A stretch of DNA of 11,209 bases from Candidatus Thorarchaeota archaeon (GTDB taxonomy: Archaea > Asgardarchaeota > Thorarchaeia > Thorarchaeales > Thorarchaeaceae), in contig CP070658.1 in the NCBI GenBank assembly GCA_020355105.1, positions 1,506,339-1,517,547 of the forward strand, written 5' to 3'. A program made the position numbers and the translations under genes. Shown piece after piece: positions 1 to 7,288 of this stretch. Numbering within the stretch: position 1 is the first letter of the stretch; each line of letters starts with the position of its first letter. The notes under the pieces were generated by a model. It did no database searches and was not told the origin of the DNA. It saw only the letters and a program-made list of their open reading frames with translations.

Positions 1-2884
1 AACCTCCTCGGCCAGCAGGAAGGTAATCTTTGGAGAAGTTGATGAGTGCATCGAGTACAAGGATTAGTGCGTCCTCGTCACCATCACAGTTGCGCCTTTT
101 CGCAGCGTGCCAATAGGGATGAGCATAGCACACACTGGCATTTGTGAACCCAACGACTCTTCCGATTATTCCTGCCGAGGTATGTGGAGCCAGACCAATT
201 ACCAATTGTCCAACTACATCCTCGAGTAGATTGAATCTATAGTACCTCTCAAGACCGTAGATCTTCTCGAGACAATCATCCACAAACTTACCGACTCGAA
301 CCAGATAGTCAGCACCGTTCTCCGGTATAATCAGATCCTGAACCTTGAGCTCAAGTGTCTGCGTGTCCGAAACCAGTGGTGCACCTAGGTAGTCGTTTGT
401 GTATCCAAGCTCTCGCAGTTTGGACACCGGTACTCCTACCTCTGATGGTTTGAAATGTGTCAGTGGTGCGTCGGTAACGTCGAACCTTGCAGTGCCATCA
501 CGATAACAGTATACATCGTGTTTTGCCCTCAGAATGCCCTTTCCCAAGTACTCGGGAATCTTCAGATTGCTGGTCAATCCTAGGACTGCACGTAGATTAT
601 ATGATTGTGGCTCTCCAATCTCATCCTTCACACGGTCCAATAGCCCTTGGATATTGACTAGGACCTTCTTAGTGGCACGATGACCAAAGGGGCACTCGCC
701 CGCAACCGGGTCCACAGGTTTTCCGCAGCCGTCCTCAGAACACATCTTTCGCAGCTCTGTATGTGCCCCACATTTCTCACATCGAGATTCGAATGTTTCA
801 TTGTCGCAATTGGGGCATTCTCGACTGACTAGTTCGAGTTCCACTCCGGTGTCTTCTGAGATTGGGAATGACCTTGCAGCATCTAGGTCGAATGTCTCTA
901 GAAGGGCAGACTGATGGGTGCTTCTGGCCACCTTTTCCATGCGCCGCTCGCTTGCCAGTGTGCGTCCCACTGGAAATAGGACTTGGACTGGAGGCCGCAT
1001 TCTCCGTTCCTCAGCCTTTTCTGGGCGGCCCATCCGTGCACCTATAGCCATTCCCATCTTGTTTCTAAGTTCCACACGTGAGCATGAGTTGAGGGCATCT
1101 AGTGAGTTGCTACCTGCTGCCGTTGCCGATTTCTCTCCAAGCTGTGCCAAGATGGTGATGGGATCATCAGTCAACCGGATTCGTTTGCCTTCCTCGGATA
1201 GCTCGTGAGGAACTCCTAGATTCTCAAGTAGAACCTTGTGTCGTTCGTCGTTTGGAAGACTCATTCGGTCCCCATCTTTAGTCTTGTCCAGAGTGTGCTT
1301 GGTAAGAGTCCAAGACCTGACATCCAACATCTCTGGGAGGGCAAGTGCAGGCCATCGGTACAGGTATCGAGGATGTAGAGGAACACTAAACTTCTCTGAA
1401 ATGGCGATGGCCTCTTCTGGACTTGGAATTCTTCTGAGAGGCGATTCTATGAAGGAATCGATGGTATTTGAGTCGAGATTTACGTCAGAAAGGAGCGTCT
1501 CAATCTGCTTGTTGCTCAGGCCAGAGTAAGCACGCTCTAGATCGTGAGACCACCATTCCTCGCAGTATCCCGACGGCACAAGAGGGTGGTTGTTTTCCAA
1601 GAACTCTCCTAGGCCTACCAGTATGTCCCCAAGGTAGACGATGCGATCAACCTTCCCCTGCAGCTTGCGTGCTTCTTCAACTGTGAAGACCTGACACAGT
1701 GAACCATCTCTGAGTAGAACGATAGGTCCTTCGATGGTATCCACAGGCGCAACAATAGATCCCTTGCCGGGGCGTTCTGTTCTGATGTGAGTGCCTGTAG
1801 CCAAGAACTCGTCTACAAGGAGCATTGTTGCAGGATGAACACCAACACCTGCCAAACCCGTATTCCTGGACCGTCCATACCTGAGCCTAAAACCACCGCG
1901 ATGAGACGGATGAGAGAAGACAGGCCGACCACCAATCACGTCAGTCAGGTAGTCTGACTTTGGCTCTAGCTTTTTGTCAACCACAGTATCAGATTCTGAT
2001 GGGAGTACCTTGGACATCTTCGCGGCCACCTCTTCGAGCCACTCCCATCCCTTAATGGACATCTCGCTCACGTTCTTGGCTAGTTTCGTAGCACGTCCAA
2101 CAAGACCGTCACTCAGTACCAGTACTGCCCCTCCTCGAACACGATTGGTTTCAATCCGAGGATCTAAATCGCGACTTCCTGTAACCTCAAACTCCTCAGT
2201 GGGTTCCCCTGTGAGCATTATCGGAAGTTTGGACGCAACAAGCCTGACGAGTTCGGGCTGGACCGGGAATTGTAGGTGTACATTCCTGGCATAGAGTTCT
2301 ACCTCCTCAAGAGCTCGTTCAACCTCCTGCTCCGTGGCAACGTATGCAGGGATTCCTAAACACTGACGCACGTAGTCTGCAACCAAGACTGTCATTGCAG
2401 TTTCAGTGCCTCCGGCTGCACGAATGGGCCCAGCCAGATAGAGTGCAAGGTATTCATCATCCTTGGGCCCCCGGATTTGCACCTTGGCTATTCCTTCGAT
2501 TGGTGCCGCCGTTATGCTCTCCGTCATGATAGATAGTGCGACACGGACTGCCTTGTCCGCAGCCTTCTGCGGGTCATCGATGTTTCCAAGCTCCCCCAGT
2601 GCAATCTCCTTGGCAACTGCAAATGCCACTTCTTCCCGGGTTTCGTACTTCTCTGACAGTTCCCGAATACGCTTGGCAACCCCAACCGGTCCTTGGAGAG
2701 TGACCTCGACACGCGCCGCGACATCATGCGCCGGTGGAATCTCTATTTTCGTTGTGGGATCATATCCTTTTGAGCGAGCTTCCTCTGCAATCCTGTAGAT
2801 ACTATCAACCTCATTGTTGAGAGTTTCAAAGTACTGAGCGTAGCTAACACTATGTGTAGGAAGATTGAGCTCGGACTCTGTCAC
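1..2884 (-). CDS. polC: DNA polymerase D large (catalytic) subunit DP2, 3' end beyond window
   Basis: Catalytic subunit of the archaeal replicative polymerase PolD, which pairs with the DP1 proofreading exonuclease. The minus-strand frame is open for 961 codons and runs off the left edge. Family signatures in order: an N-terminal helical segment (YAQYFETLNNEVDSIYRIAE), SHRGGFRLRYGRSRNTG near residues 326-342, GARMGRPEKA near 615-625, a cysteine-rich zinc region from CPNC (690-693) through CEKC to C731, and the metal-binding active-site motif NCDGDED at 932-938. The family usually has about 1,100-1,250 residues, so the C-terminus, including the PCNA-binding tail, is missing here. The start is GTG: an in-frame TGA lies two codons upstream and no other start fits between. 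No intein interrupts the part seen, including the NCDGDED site. The RPA gene is divergent. Identification is very secure; only the 3' end is unknown. Confidence 0.96.
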   Translation of the reverse strand, partial: MTESELNLPTHSVSYAQYFETLNNEVDSIYRIAEEARSKGYDPTTKIEIPPAHDVAARVEVTLQGPVGVAKRIRELSEKYETREEVAFAVAKEIALGELGNIDDPQKAADKAVRVALSIMTESITAAPIEGIAKVQIRGPKDDEYLALYLAGPIRAAGGTETAMTVLVADYVRQCLGIPAYVATEQEVERALEEVELYARNVHLQFPVQPELVRLVASKLPIMLTGEPTEEFEVTGSRDLDPRIETNRVRGGAVLVLSDGLVGRATKLAKNVSEMSIKGWEWLEEVAAKMSKVLPSESDTVVDKKLEPKSDYLTDVIGGRPVFSHPSHRGGFRLRYGRSRNTGLAGVGVHPATMLLVDEFLATGTHIRTERPGKGSIVAPVDTIEGPIVLLRDGSLCQVFTVEEARKLQGKVDRIVYLGDILVGLGEFLENNHPLVPSGYCEEWWSHDLERAYSGLSNKQIETLLSDVNLDSNTIDSFIESPLRRIPSPEEAIAISEKFSVPLHPRYLYRWPALALPEMLDVRSWTLTKHTLDKTKDGDRMSLPNDERHKVLLENLGVPHELSEEGKRIRLTDDPITILAQLGEKSATAAGSNSLDALNSCSRVELRNKMGMAIGARMGRPEKAEERRMRPPVQVLFPVGRTLASERRMEKVARSTHQSALLETFDLDAARSFPISEDTGVELELVSRECPNCDNETFESRCEKCGAHTELRKMCSEDGCGKPVDPVAGECPFGHRATKKVLVNIQGLLDRVKDEIGEPQSYNLRAVLGLTSNLKIPEYLGKGILRAKHDVYCYRDGTARFDVTDAPLTHFKPSEVGVPVSKLRELGYTNDYLGAPLVSDTQTLELKVQDLIIPENGADYLVRVGKFVDDCLEKIYGLERYYRFNLLEDVVGQLVIGLAPHTSAGIIGRVVGFTNASVCYAHPYWHAAKRRNCDGDEDALILVLDALINFSKDYLPAGRGG

Positions 2885-2913
2885 GGCAAGTCAAGACATT
2901 GTTGTTGGGTCTT

Positions 2914-2926
2914 GTCTTTTATCTTT
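2914..2926 (-). promoter_or_regulatory. TATA-like box for the polymerase D gene
   Basis: Read on the minus strand, this stretch is AAAGATAAAAGAC, an A/T-rich box of archaeal TATA/BRE type. Its centre is about 35 bases ahead of the GTG start at 2884, so the inferred transcript start would leave a leader of only about ten bases. No strong Shine-Dalgarno sequence is visible. The rest of 2885-3010 holds no gene, only this box and the opposing RPA promoter. Confidence 0.45.
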
Positions 2927-2964
2927 CGGCCTAACCAAGCTAGCTCGGATTGAATGAGCAGTGA

Positions 2965-2974
2965 GCTTTAAAGC
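2965..2974 (+). promoter_or_regulatory. TATA-like box for the RPA gene
   Basis: GCTTTAAAGC is a perfect 10-base palindrome with a TTTAAA core. It lies about 40 bases ahead of the GTG start at 3011, so a start site about 26 bases downstream would give a leader of roughly 15 bases. It faces away from the polymerase D box about 50 bases to the left, making a compact divergent promoter pair. Confidence 0.45.
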
Positions 2975-3010
2975 AGGGACAGATGATTTGTAGCTGACCA
3001 TGAGCCACCA

Positions 3011-5194
3011 GTGGTTGCTAGGACGGTAATCGACGTGCTCACGCTTGAAGAAACCATCAACCTGATTCTCAAACACACAGAGTATCAGCGACAAGATGTA
3101 TTGAACATGATTGAAGAGAAGAGACAGGAATTAGGTCCAGAGGTAGTGAATGACGAGTCGGCTGCAATGATTGTTGCACGTGATCTTGGCATTGACCTGC
3201 ATCAATTGTCTGCAAAGCCACGTATGAAGATTGGGGATATCTCTGAAAGCACGAGAAACGTTACGCTGACTGCGAAGGTGATCAACGTGGGCCCCGTCCG
3301 AACTTTCACCCGCAAAGGCGAGGGCGGGGAAGGAAAGGTGGGGAGTCTGGTCATCGTAGATGGAACGGGACAGATTAGAGTTACACTCTGGGATGAGGTC
3401 ACCAAGGCCATCTCAGAAGACTCCGATGAGAGCATAAGGATAGATGATGTCATTCAGCTGCGTGGGGGGTACGTCCGAAGGGGACTGGGAGAGAATCTAG
3501 ACATCCAGATGGGACGCATGTCGGGCATCAAGCGCCTTGATGAACATGAGCTTGAGGGCCTTGAGGTTGACGTTGGTGAGCCTCCTTCAAAGAAGATCAG
3601 CGACCTCCAAGAGAGAGAATTCAACATAACGCTCCTTGGCAAGGTGATGAGAGTCTTTCCCTTGTCAACTTTCACTAGGAAGACTGACGGAACAGAGGGT
3701 AAGGTAATGAGCTTGATTGTGGCAGATGAAACAGGGGAAACGCGCTTGGTCTTTTGGGATAAGGATGCCGAAGAGATTGAGAATGTCGCAGAGGGCGAAG
3801 TCATCAGAGTGAGAGGAGGTAACACGAGGAGGGGGCGGTATGGCAACATCGAAGTGCATGTGGGTCGTTCTGCACAGATCGAGAGAGGGCTAGACATCAA
3901 GATTGATACTGGAGAATATGTCCCAAGTGCAGGCTCACCAGCTCCAGTTGGAAAGAAGCAGATTGGGGAGGTAACTGCTCAGATGAGGGATGTTGACCTT
4001 GATGGGAGAGTCGTTAGGATATTCCCGGTCAACACGTTTGACAGAAACGGAGGAGAAGGTAGAGTTCAGAACGTCATAATCGCAGACGAAACTGCACAGA
4101 TTCGATTGACCTTCTGGAATGAGGATGTAGACAAGATCAAGAAGATCAAGGAAGGAGATGTGATTCGCGTCACGCACGCCTATGCAAAGGAGGGCTTTAG
4201 AGGAGGACTGGAGGTGCATGTGGGCCGCAAGGCAGAGATTAAGATCAATCCTGGAGGTTCTCCACTGAAGAAACTAGACCTTTCAGAACTAGCATCGGTA
4301 CCAAGTTTGGGTGCACCAGGCCCAGTTGGGAAGAAACCGATTGGGGAGATAACTGCTCAGATGGGAGATGTTGACCTTGAGGGGAAGGTTGTCAGGATAT
4401 TCCCAGTTAACACGTTTGACAGAAACGGAGGAGAAGGTAGAGTTCAGAACGTCATAATCGCAGACGAAACTGCACAGATTCGATTGACCTTCTGGAATGA
4501 GGATGTAGACAAGATCAAGGACCTTCAGGAAGAAGATGTCATCAGCGTTGCCCATGCCTATGCAAAGGAGGGCTTTAGAGGAGGAGTGGAGGTACACTTG
4601 GGCCGCAGAGCAGAGATTGAGATTAATCCTAAAGGTTCTCCATTGGAACAGCTTGATCTCTCAGATCTGTCTGTAGAGTCAAGATCGCAGGCCGCAGGAC
4701 TTGTGAGAATAGGTGAGATTGATGAGAACAGCGAAGGCAAGAGCGTAGAGGTTTCCGGAATGGTAATGGGAGCTACTCAAGCAAGTCCGGTGTATCCAGC
4801 ATGTCCAAGCTGCCGAAAGAAAGTCGAGGAAGAGGGGGGCAGGTTCACGTGTGGCGTGTGTGGTGATGTCAAGGAACCTGAATATAGAATGCTGTACAAG
4901 ATCACTGTTGATGATGGCTCGGGCTCAATAAGGGCTACTCTGTTTGGTGAAACCGGGGAGGAACTATTGGGAATTACGGCTGAAGAGGCACACGAACTAA
5001 TCGAGAAGTCTGGAAACAAGCTGGAGCCTCTCGAAAGAAACTCGGACAGAATGCTTGGGAGATATGTTTCTGTACGAGGTCGTGTTTCCAAGTTCCGAGA
5101 TTCTATAGAGATCACAGCCAGTGGACTAGCCTTTCCAGATCTTGTCGAGGTGAGCAAACGCGAGCGAGAGCGTATTGACGAGCTAATACGGTAG
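3011..5194 (+). CDS. RPA-like single-stranded-DNA-binding protein with tandem OB folds and a C-terminal zinc finger
   Basis: Probably binds and protects single-stranded DNA in replication and repair. The 727 residues hold an N-terminal helical module (about 1-65, with DESAAMIVARDLGIDL), then four similar OB folds at about 70-176, 194-293, 315-414 and 441-540. A final OB-like domain from about 570 contains a zinc finger CPSC-x12-CGVC (C598, C601, C614, C617). This matches the long single-chain RPA of some archaea (four or more OB folds plus a zinc finger). OB1 and OB2 share a TFTRK/EGKV pattern. OB3 and OB4 share NTFDRNGGEGRVQNVIIADE and are nearly identical even in DNA. GTG is the only start after the in-frame TGA at 2984. 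It diverges from polymerase D and converges on the desulfurase with an 8-base gap. Family call secure; the number of folds is read from repeats, not a structure. Confidence 0.93.
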   Translation: MVARTVIDVLTLEETINLILKHTEYQRQDVLNMIEEKRQELGPEVVNDESAAMIVARDLGIDLHQLSAKPRMKIGDISESTRNVTLTAKVINVGPVRTFTRKGEGGEGKVGSLVIVDGTGQIRVTLWDEVTKAISEDSDESIRIDDVIQLRGGYVRRGLGENLDIQMGRMSGIKRLDEHELEGLEVDVGEPPSKKISDLQEREFNITLLGKVMRVFPLSTFTRKTDGTEGKVMSLIVADETGETRLVFWDKDAEEIENVAEGEVIRVRGGNTRRGRYGNIEVHVGRSAQIERGLDIKIDTGEYVPSAGSPAPVGKKQIGEVTAQMRDVDLDGRVVRIFPVNTFDRNGGEGRVQNVIIADETAQIRLTFWNEDVDKIKKIKEGDVIRVTHAYAKEGFRGGLEVHVGRKAEIKINPGGSPLKKLDLSELASVPSLGAPGPVGKKPIGEITAQMGDVDLEGKVVRIFPVNTFDRNGGEGRVQNVIIADETAQIRLTFWNEDVDKIKDLQEEDVISVAHAYAKEGFRGGVEVHLGRRAEIEINPKGSPLEQLDLSDLSVESRSQAAGLVRIGEIDENSEGKSVEVSGMVMGATQASPVYPACPSCRKKVEEEGGRFTCGVCGDVKEPEYRMLYKITVDDGSGSIRATLFGETGEELLGITAEEAHELIEKSGNKLEPLERNSDRMLGRYVSVRGRVSKFRDSIEITASGLAFPDLVEVSKRERERIDELIR
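3953..4252 (+). repeat. In-gene tandem repeat, copy 1 (third OB fold of RPA)
   Basis: This unit and the next lie 378 bases (126 codons) apart. Positions 4031-4141 are identical to 4409-4519 over 111 bases with no mismatch, including synonymous sites. A second identical block of 30 bases covers 4178-4207 and 4556-4585. The sequence between and outside these blocks has diverged. Confidence 0.92.
4331..4630 (+). repeat. In-gene tandem repeat, copy 2 (fourth OB fold of RPA)
   Basis: Partner of the unit starting near 3953, at a constant offset of 378 bases. The linker just ahead of each copy is also related (APVGKKQIGE versus GPVGKKPIGE). The reading frame is kept throughout, so the duplication is a domain duplication within the protein and not an inserted element. 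Confidence 0.92.
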
Positions 5195-5199
5195 TATCT

Positions 5200-5211
5200 A
5201 CATCATGATGT
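5200..5211. other. 12-base perfect palindrome at the RPA/desulfurase convergent junction
   Basis: ACATCATGATGT is its own reverse complement. It covers the last bases of the 8-base gap and the final codons of the desulfurase. There is no loop and no T run after it on either strand, so an intrinsic terminator is not supported. It may be chance or a protein site. Confidence 0.3.
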
Positions 5212-6435
5212 GGCCTCAATGAGGGCACGCAGTCCCTCAAGGAACCTCTCGACGTCATCGAAGTTGTTGTACAAGTAGAAACTGGCTCTGGCTGTTCCTA
5301 CAGTGGGTCTGATGCCCAATTGATAGTGGAAAGGTCCAACACAATGCCAGCCACTTCTCACCATAACTGAATACTGGTCGTTTAGAAATGCAGCAACATC
5401 GTGGGCAGCCTCCACGCAGTCAAGAGTGAAAGCAACAAGCCCTGTCTTGATATTGATATCATCTGTCCCCACAATCTTCACATGGTCCATGTCTTTAAGA
5501 TTCTTGAGAGCTACCTCTAAGAGAGCTCTCTCGTGTTTCTCAATCTTGTTCATTCCAATTCGTGTTAGATACTCAGCTGCCGCGCCTGCACCAATGGCCC
5601 CTGCATAGTTCTGCAGTCCAGCTTCAAACTTCTCAGGGGGTGGAAGGTATTCAGGGACTATCTTCCCATTTGTATAGCGGACGTCGGCCACGGTGTCGCC
5701 TCCGACCAAGAACATGTCCATAGCTTCTAGATGTTCTAGCTTCCCGTAGAGAACCCCCATTCCCGTCGGTCCGCACATCTTGTGAGCTGATATTGCGGAG
5801 AAGTCAACGTCTAGCTTCTGCACGTCCAGAGGATGATGAGGTGCATATTGTGCGTCGTCAGACATCACCAAAGCACCTCGGTCGTGAGCAATCTCGATGA
5901 TCTCCTCAAGAGGTGCAACGGTGCCGGCGACGTTTGAGGAGTGCACGATTGATACTAGACAGGTGCTACTATCGAGTACTTCTTTCCAATCCTCAATATC
6001 GAAGGTACCATCTGATTTTGCCTCAACTATCTCAATCCTCAAGCCATCGCGTCGTGCACGCTCTACGAAGGGGAGTGAGCCGCTATGATGCTCCAGTGTG
6101 GAGGTGACAATCTTCGCATCCTTTGGGAGTTTCAGTGAAGAAGCAACCATATTGAGAGATTCTGTGGCGTTTCGCGTCCAGATGCACTCAGCGGTATGTG
6201 TTGCATTCAGGAACCGTGCAAACTTCTCTCTAGACGCAGTGTAGGCGTTTGACGCTTCTTCGCCTAATGTATGGATACTGCGTCCACCGCAAGCTGGATA
6301 TTTCTCGTAGTATTCATTCATGGCTTGAACTACTTCTATTGGCTTAAGAGCCATACAAGCACTGTCAAGATACACGATGGGGCGTCCATTGATTGTGCGA
6401 TTCAGGACCGGGAAATCAGATCTTACGTTCAGCAT
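5203..6435 (-). CDS. sufS: SufS-type (group II) cysteine desulfurase
   Basis: PLP-dependent enzyme that removes sulfur from cysteine as an enzyme-bound persulfide for Fe-S cluster and other sulfur-requiring pathways. Numbering from ATG 6435 (410 residues, normal for SufS): the N-terminal FPVLNRTINGRPIVYLDSA is typical; H116 in EHH stacks on PLP; D193 and Q196 (SDDAQ) bind the cofactor; SAHK gives the Schiff-base lysine K219; RSGWHC gives the catalytic cysteine C365; RASFYLYNN lies near the C-terminus. Small departures from bacterial SufS include EHHSGSLPF where EHHAN..PW is usual. A TTG at 6444 would add three residues and overlap the upstream stop as TTGA; I prefer ATG, with GAGAGG 12 bases ahead. 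It follows the winged-helix gene directly. No SufBCD, SufE or SufU gene is in the window. A selenocysteine lyase or other class V enzyme is less likely. Confidence 0.92.
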   Translation of the reverse strand: MLNVRSDFPVLNRTINGRPIVYLDSACMALKPIEVVQAMNEYYEKYPACGGRSIHTLGEEASNAYTASREKFARFLNATHTAECIWTRNATESLNMVASSLKLPKDAKIVTSTLEHHSGSLPFVERARRDGLRIEIVEAKSDGTFDIEDWKEVLDSSTCLVSIVHSSNVAGTVAPLEEIIEIAHDRGALVMSDDAQYAPHHPLDVQKLDVDFSAISAHKMCGPTGMGVLYGKLEHLEAMDMFLVGGDTVADVRYTNGKIVPEYLPPPEKFEAGLQNYAGAIGAGAAAEYLTRIGMNKIEKHERALLEVALKNLKDMDHVKIVGTDDINIKTGLVAFTLDCVEAAHDVAAFLNDQYSVMVRSGWHCVGPFHYQLGIRPTVGTARASFYLYNNFDDVERFLEGLRALIEATS

Positions 6436-6440
6436 TCTAA

Positions 6441-6680
6441 TCAATCGCCTCTCACTAATTGCCAGCGATATCCACCCTTCCCGAGAGTCTTGCTGATCAA
6501 CCCCTTGTCAACCAGCTGCCGTGCGGCAACAATGAAAGTGTCACCACCCGCACAGTCTTGACATATATCAGCATGCTCATCACTACGAGCAATCTCGAGA
6601 ATCTCGGATGTTGTCAGTGGGTTGGTCGCATTCTGTAGAATGTTCAGCACGCATTGAGCGTTTCTTGAGAGGTCTGACAT
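6441..6680 (-). CDS. Small winged-helix protein with a CxxC pair, upstream of the desulfurase
   Basis: A 79-residue protein not recognised as a named family. LSRNAQCVLNILQNATNPLT followed by TSEILEIAR reads as a helix-turn-helix, and FIVAARQLVDKGLISKTLGK followed by GGYRW as a recognition helix and wing, so DNA binding is plausible. Between them sits DICQDCAGG with C40 and C43; C10 is a third cysteine. Such a pair could bind a metal or Fe-S cluster or act as a thiol switch, but too few ligands are visible to say. It ends about 5 bases before the desulfurase ATG, so the two are almost certainly co-transcribed. An in-frame extension up to 6809 exists, but it would run through the likely promoter and adds proline-rich, unfolded-looking sequence, so I chose ATG 6680. 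No good Shine-Dalgarno precedes it. Confidence 0.75.
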   Translation of the reverse strand: MSDLSRNAQCVLNILQNATNPLTTSEILEIARSDEHADICQDCAGGDTFIVAARQLVDKGLISKTLGKGGYRWQLVRGD

Positions 6681-6750
6681 CGTGTTGGGCTGCGGTGCAG
6701 GATTCAATAAGAAGGCTTTGATTGGTGGTCGCTGTAGACCCATCATAATC

Positions 6751-6760
6751 CTTAAATGAA
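6751..6760. promoter_or_regulatory. Possible shared TATA-like element between the winged-helix and Elf1 genes
   Basis: CTTAAATGAA on the plus strand reads TTCATTTAAG on the minus strand, so the one A/T-rich patch could serve as a TATA box either way. It is about 80 bases from the Elf1 GTG at 6838 and about 70 from the winged-helix ATG at 6680. Both distances leave a leader of about 45-60 bases. I see no second candidate for either gene in 6681-6837. Confidence 0.35.
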
Positions 6761-6837
6761 TTCTATCAGGGTGCAGCCCGCTCATTCTATGGGGACCCAC
6801 TGCCCTCATTGTGGGTAATAGGCAGAGGCGAACGATT

Positions 6838-7092
6838 GTGGGAAGAAGAAGAAGACAGAAAGTACGACGGCGACCTCAGAAGCGTATTCCAGATGTATAT
6901 CCATGTCCTAGTTGTGGGAATACAGCAATTAAGATCGAACTGAACCGCAGTGATGGAGTTGCTGGTGTTAGGTGTGGTTCTTGTGGTTTGGAGATGGTCG
7001 TTGACGAAGTGAATCCACTGACAGAGGCCGTTGACATCTACGGTGCCTTCATAGATAGGTTCTATGAGAGTCGTAGCGCTGAGTCCACCTAG
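6838..7092 (+). CDS. Elf1-like transcription elongation factor (zinc-ribbon protein)
   Basis: Resembles eukaryotic Elf1/ELOF1, which binds elongating RNA polymerase II. The layout matches: a basic start (MGRRRRQKVRRRPQKRIP), a zinc ribbon CPSC-x19-CGSC (C23, C26, C46, C49), then NPLTEAVDIYGAFIDRFYE, which parallels the family's YLSEPVDVYSDWIDACE. From GTG 6838 the length is 84 residues; human ELOF1 has 83 and starts MGRRK. GAGG lies about 9 bases ahead of this GTG. A GTG at 6811 in the same frame would add nine residues (MGNRQRRTI) and has no Shine-Dalgarno; it cannot be excluded. The gene stands alone between a divergent promoter and the next TATA-like box. Polymerase binding is inferred from the family. 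A ribosomal or other zinc ribbon is the alternative, but the C-terminal motif favours Elf1. Confidence 0.85.
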   Translation: MGRRRRQKVRRRPQKRIPDVYPCPSCGNTAIKIELNRSDGVAGVRCGSCGLEMVVDEVNPLTEAVDIYGAFIDRFYESRSAEST

Positions 7093-7116
7093 TGCAAGAC
7101 TCGATATTCAGCAATT

Positions 7117-7125
7117 GTTATAAGT
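7117..7125 (+). promoter_or_regulatory. TATA-like box ahead of the microprotein-helicase operon
   Basis: GTTATAAGT lies 29 bases ahead of the ATG at 7154, which is the spacing expected for a leaderless or nearly leaderless archaeal transcript. It falls in the 61-base gap after the Elf1 stop and is the best promoter candidate for the run of four plus-strand genes up to 10954. Confidence 0.45.
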
Positions 7126-7153
7126 GCGGTCAATCCGAGAACGCGGGATTTCT

Positions 7154-7267
7154 ATGCAGATCGAACTCATCGAGTCAATCTTGTCTCTTCTGCTCATGGC
7201 GATGGGCATTGTGGCCCTCATGCTGATTCTCGCATACTCGGTTTGGGGCGAGGAAGAAGATGAGTAA
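7154..7267 (+). CDS. 37-residue single-span membrane microprotein with acidic tail
   Basis: A very short frame starting with ATG. Residues 1-8 (MQIELIES) are mildly acidic, about 9-31 form one continuous hydrophobic helix rich in Leu, Met and Ala, and the protein ends GEEEDE. There is no Lys or Arg and no Cys, so topology cannot be read from charge. I do not recognise a family. Support for it being real: a TATA-like box at the right distance upstream, a clean membrane-helix composition that chance frames rarely give, and a gap of only 21 bases to the next gene. It may be a membrane-tethering or regulatory partner of something encoded nearby, but that is a guess. It could also be untranslated leader sequence, though the hydrophobic pattern argues against this. 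Confidence 0.55.
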   Translation: MQIELIESILSLLLMAMGIVALMLILAYSVWGEEEDE

Positions 7268-7288
7268 CGACACGAGAGGGGCATCCCG

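Noticed and set aside
86..106. Possible intein at the DP2 NCDGDED active-site motif
   Set aside because: The motif reads through without interruption and the flanking family sequence is continuous.
862..2798. Several plus-strand open frames of 60-111 codons opposite the polymerase D gene
   Set aside because: The minus strand here is one unbroken DP2 frame with family motifs along its length; the opposite frames overlap each other and have low-complexity Ser/Arg-rich shadow composition.
3953..4630. Repeats as a CRISPR array or mobile element
   Set aside because: There are only two long in-frame units with protein-coding constraint, no short repeats with unique spacers, and no terminal inverted repeats.
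3202..5157. Minus-strand open frames opposite RPA, up to 148 codons
   Set aside because: Two of them repeat the same peptide (at 3935-4219 and 4289-4597) only because the OB-fold DNA is duplicated; RPA on the plus strand explains the openness.
5195..5211. Intrinsic terminator between RPA and the desulfurase
   Set aside because: The palindrome has no loop and no following T run on either strand, so it is not a convincing terminator.
6681..6809. N-terminal extension of the winged-helix protein
   Set aside because: It would cross the TATA-like patch and adds proline-rich sequence with no domain pattern.
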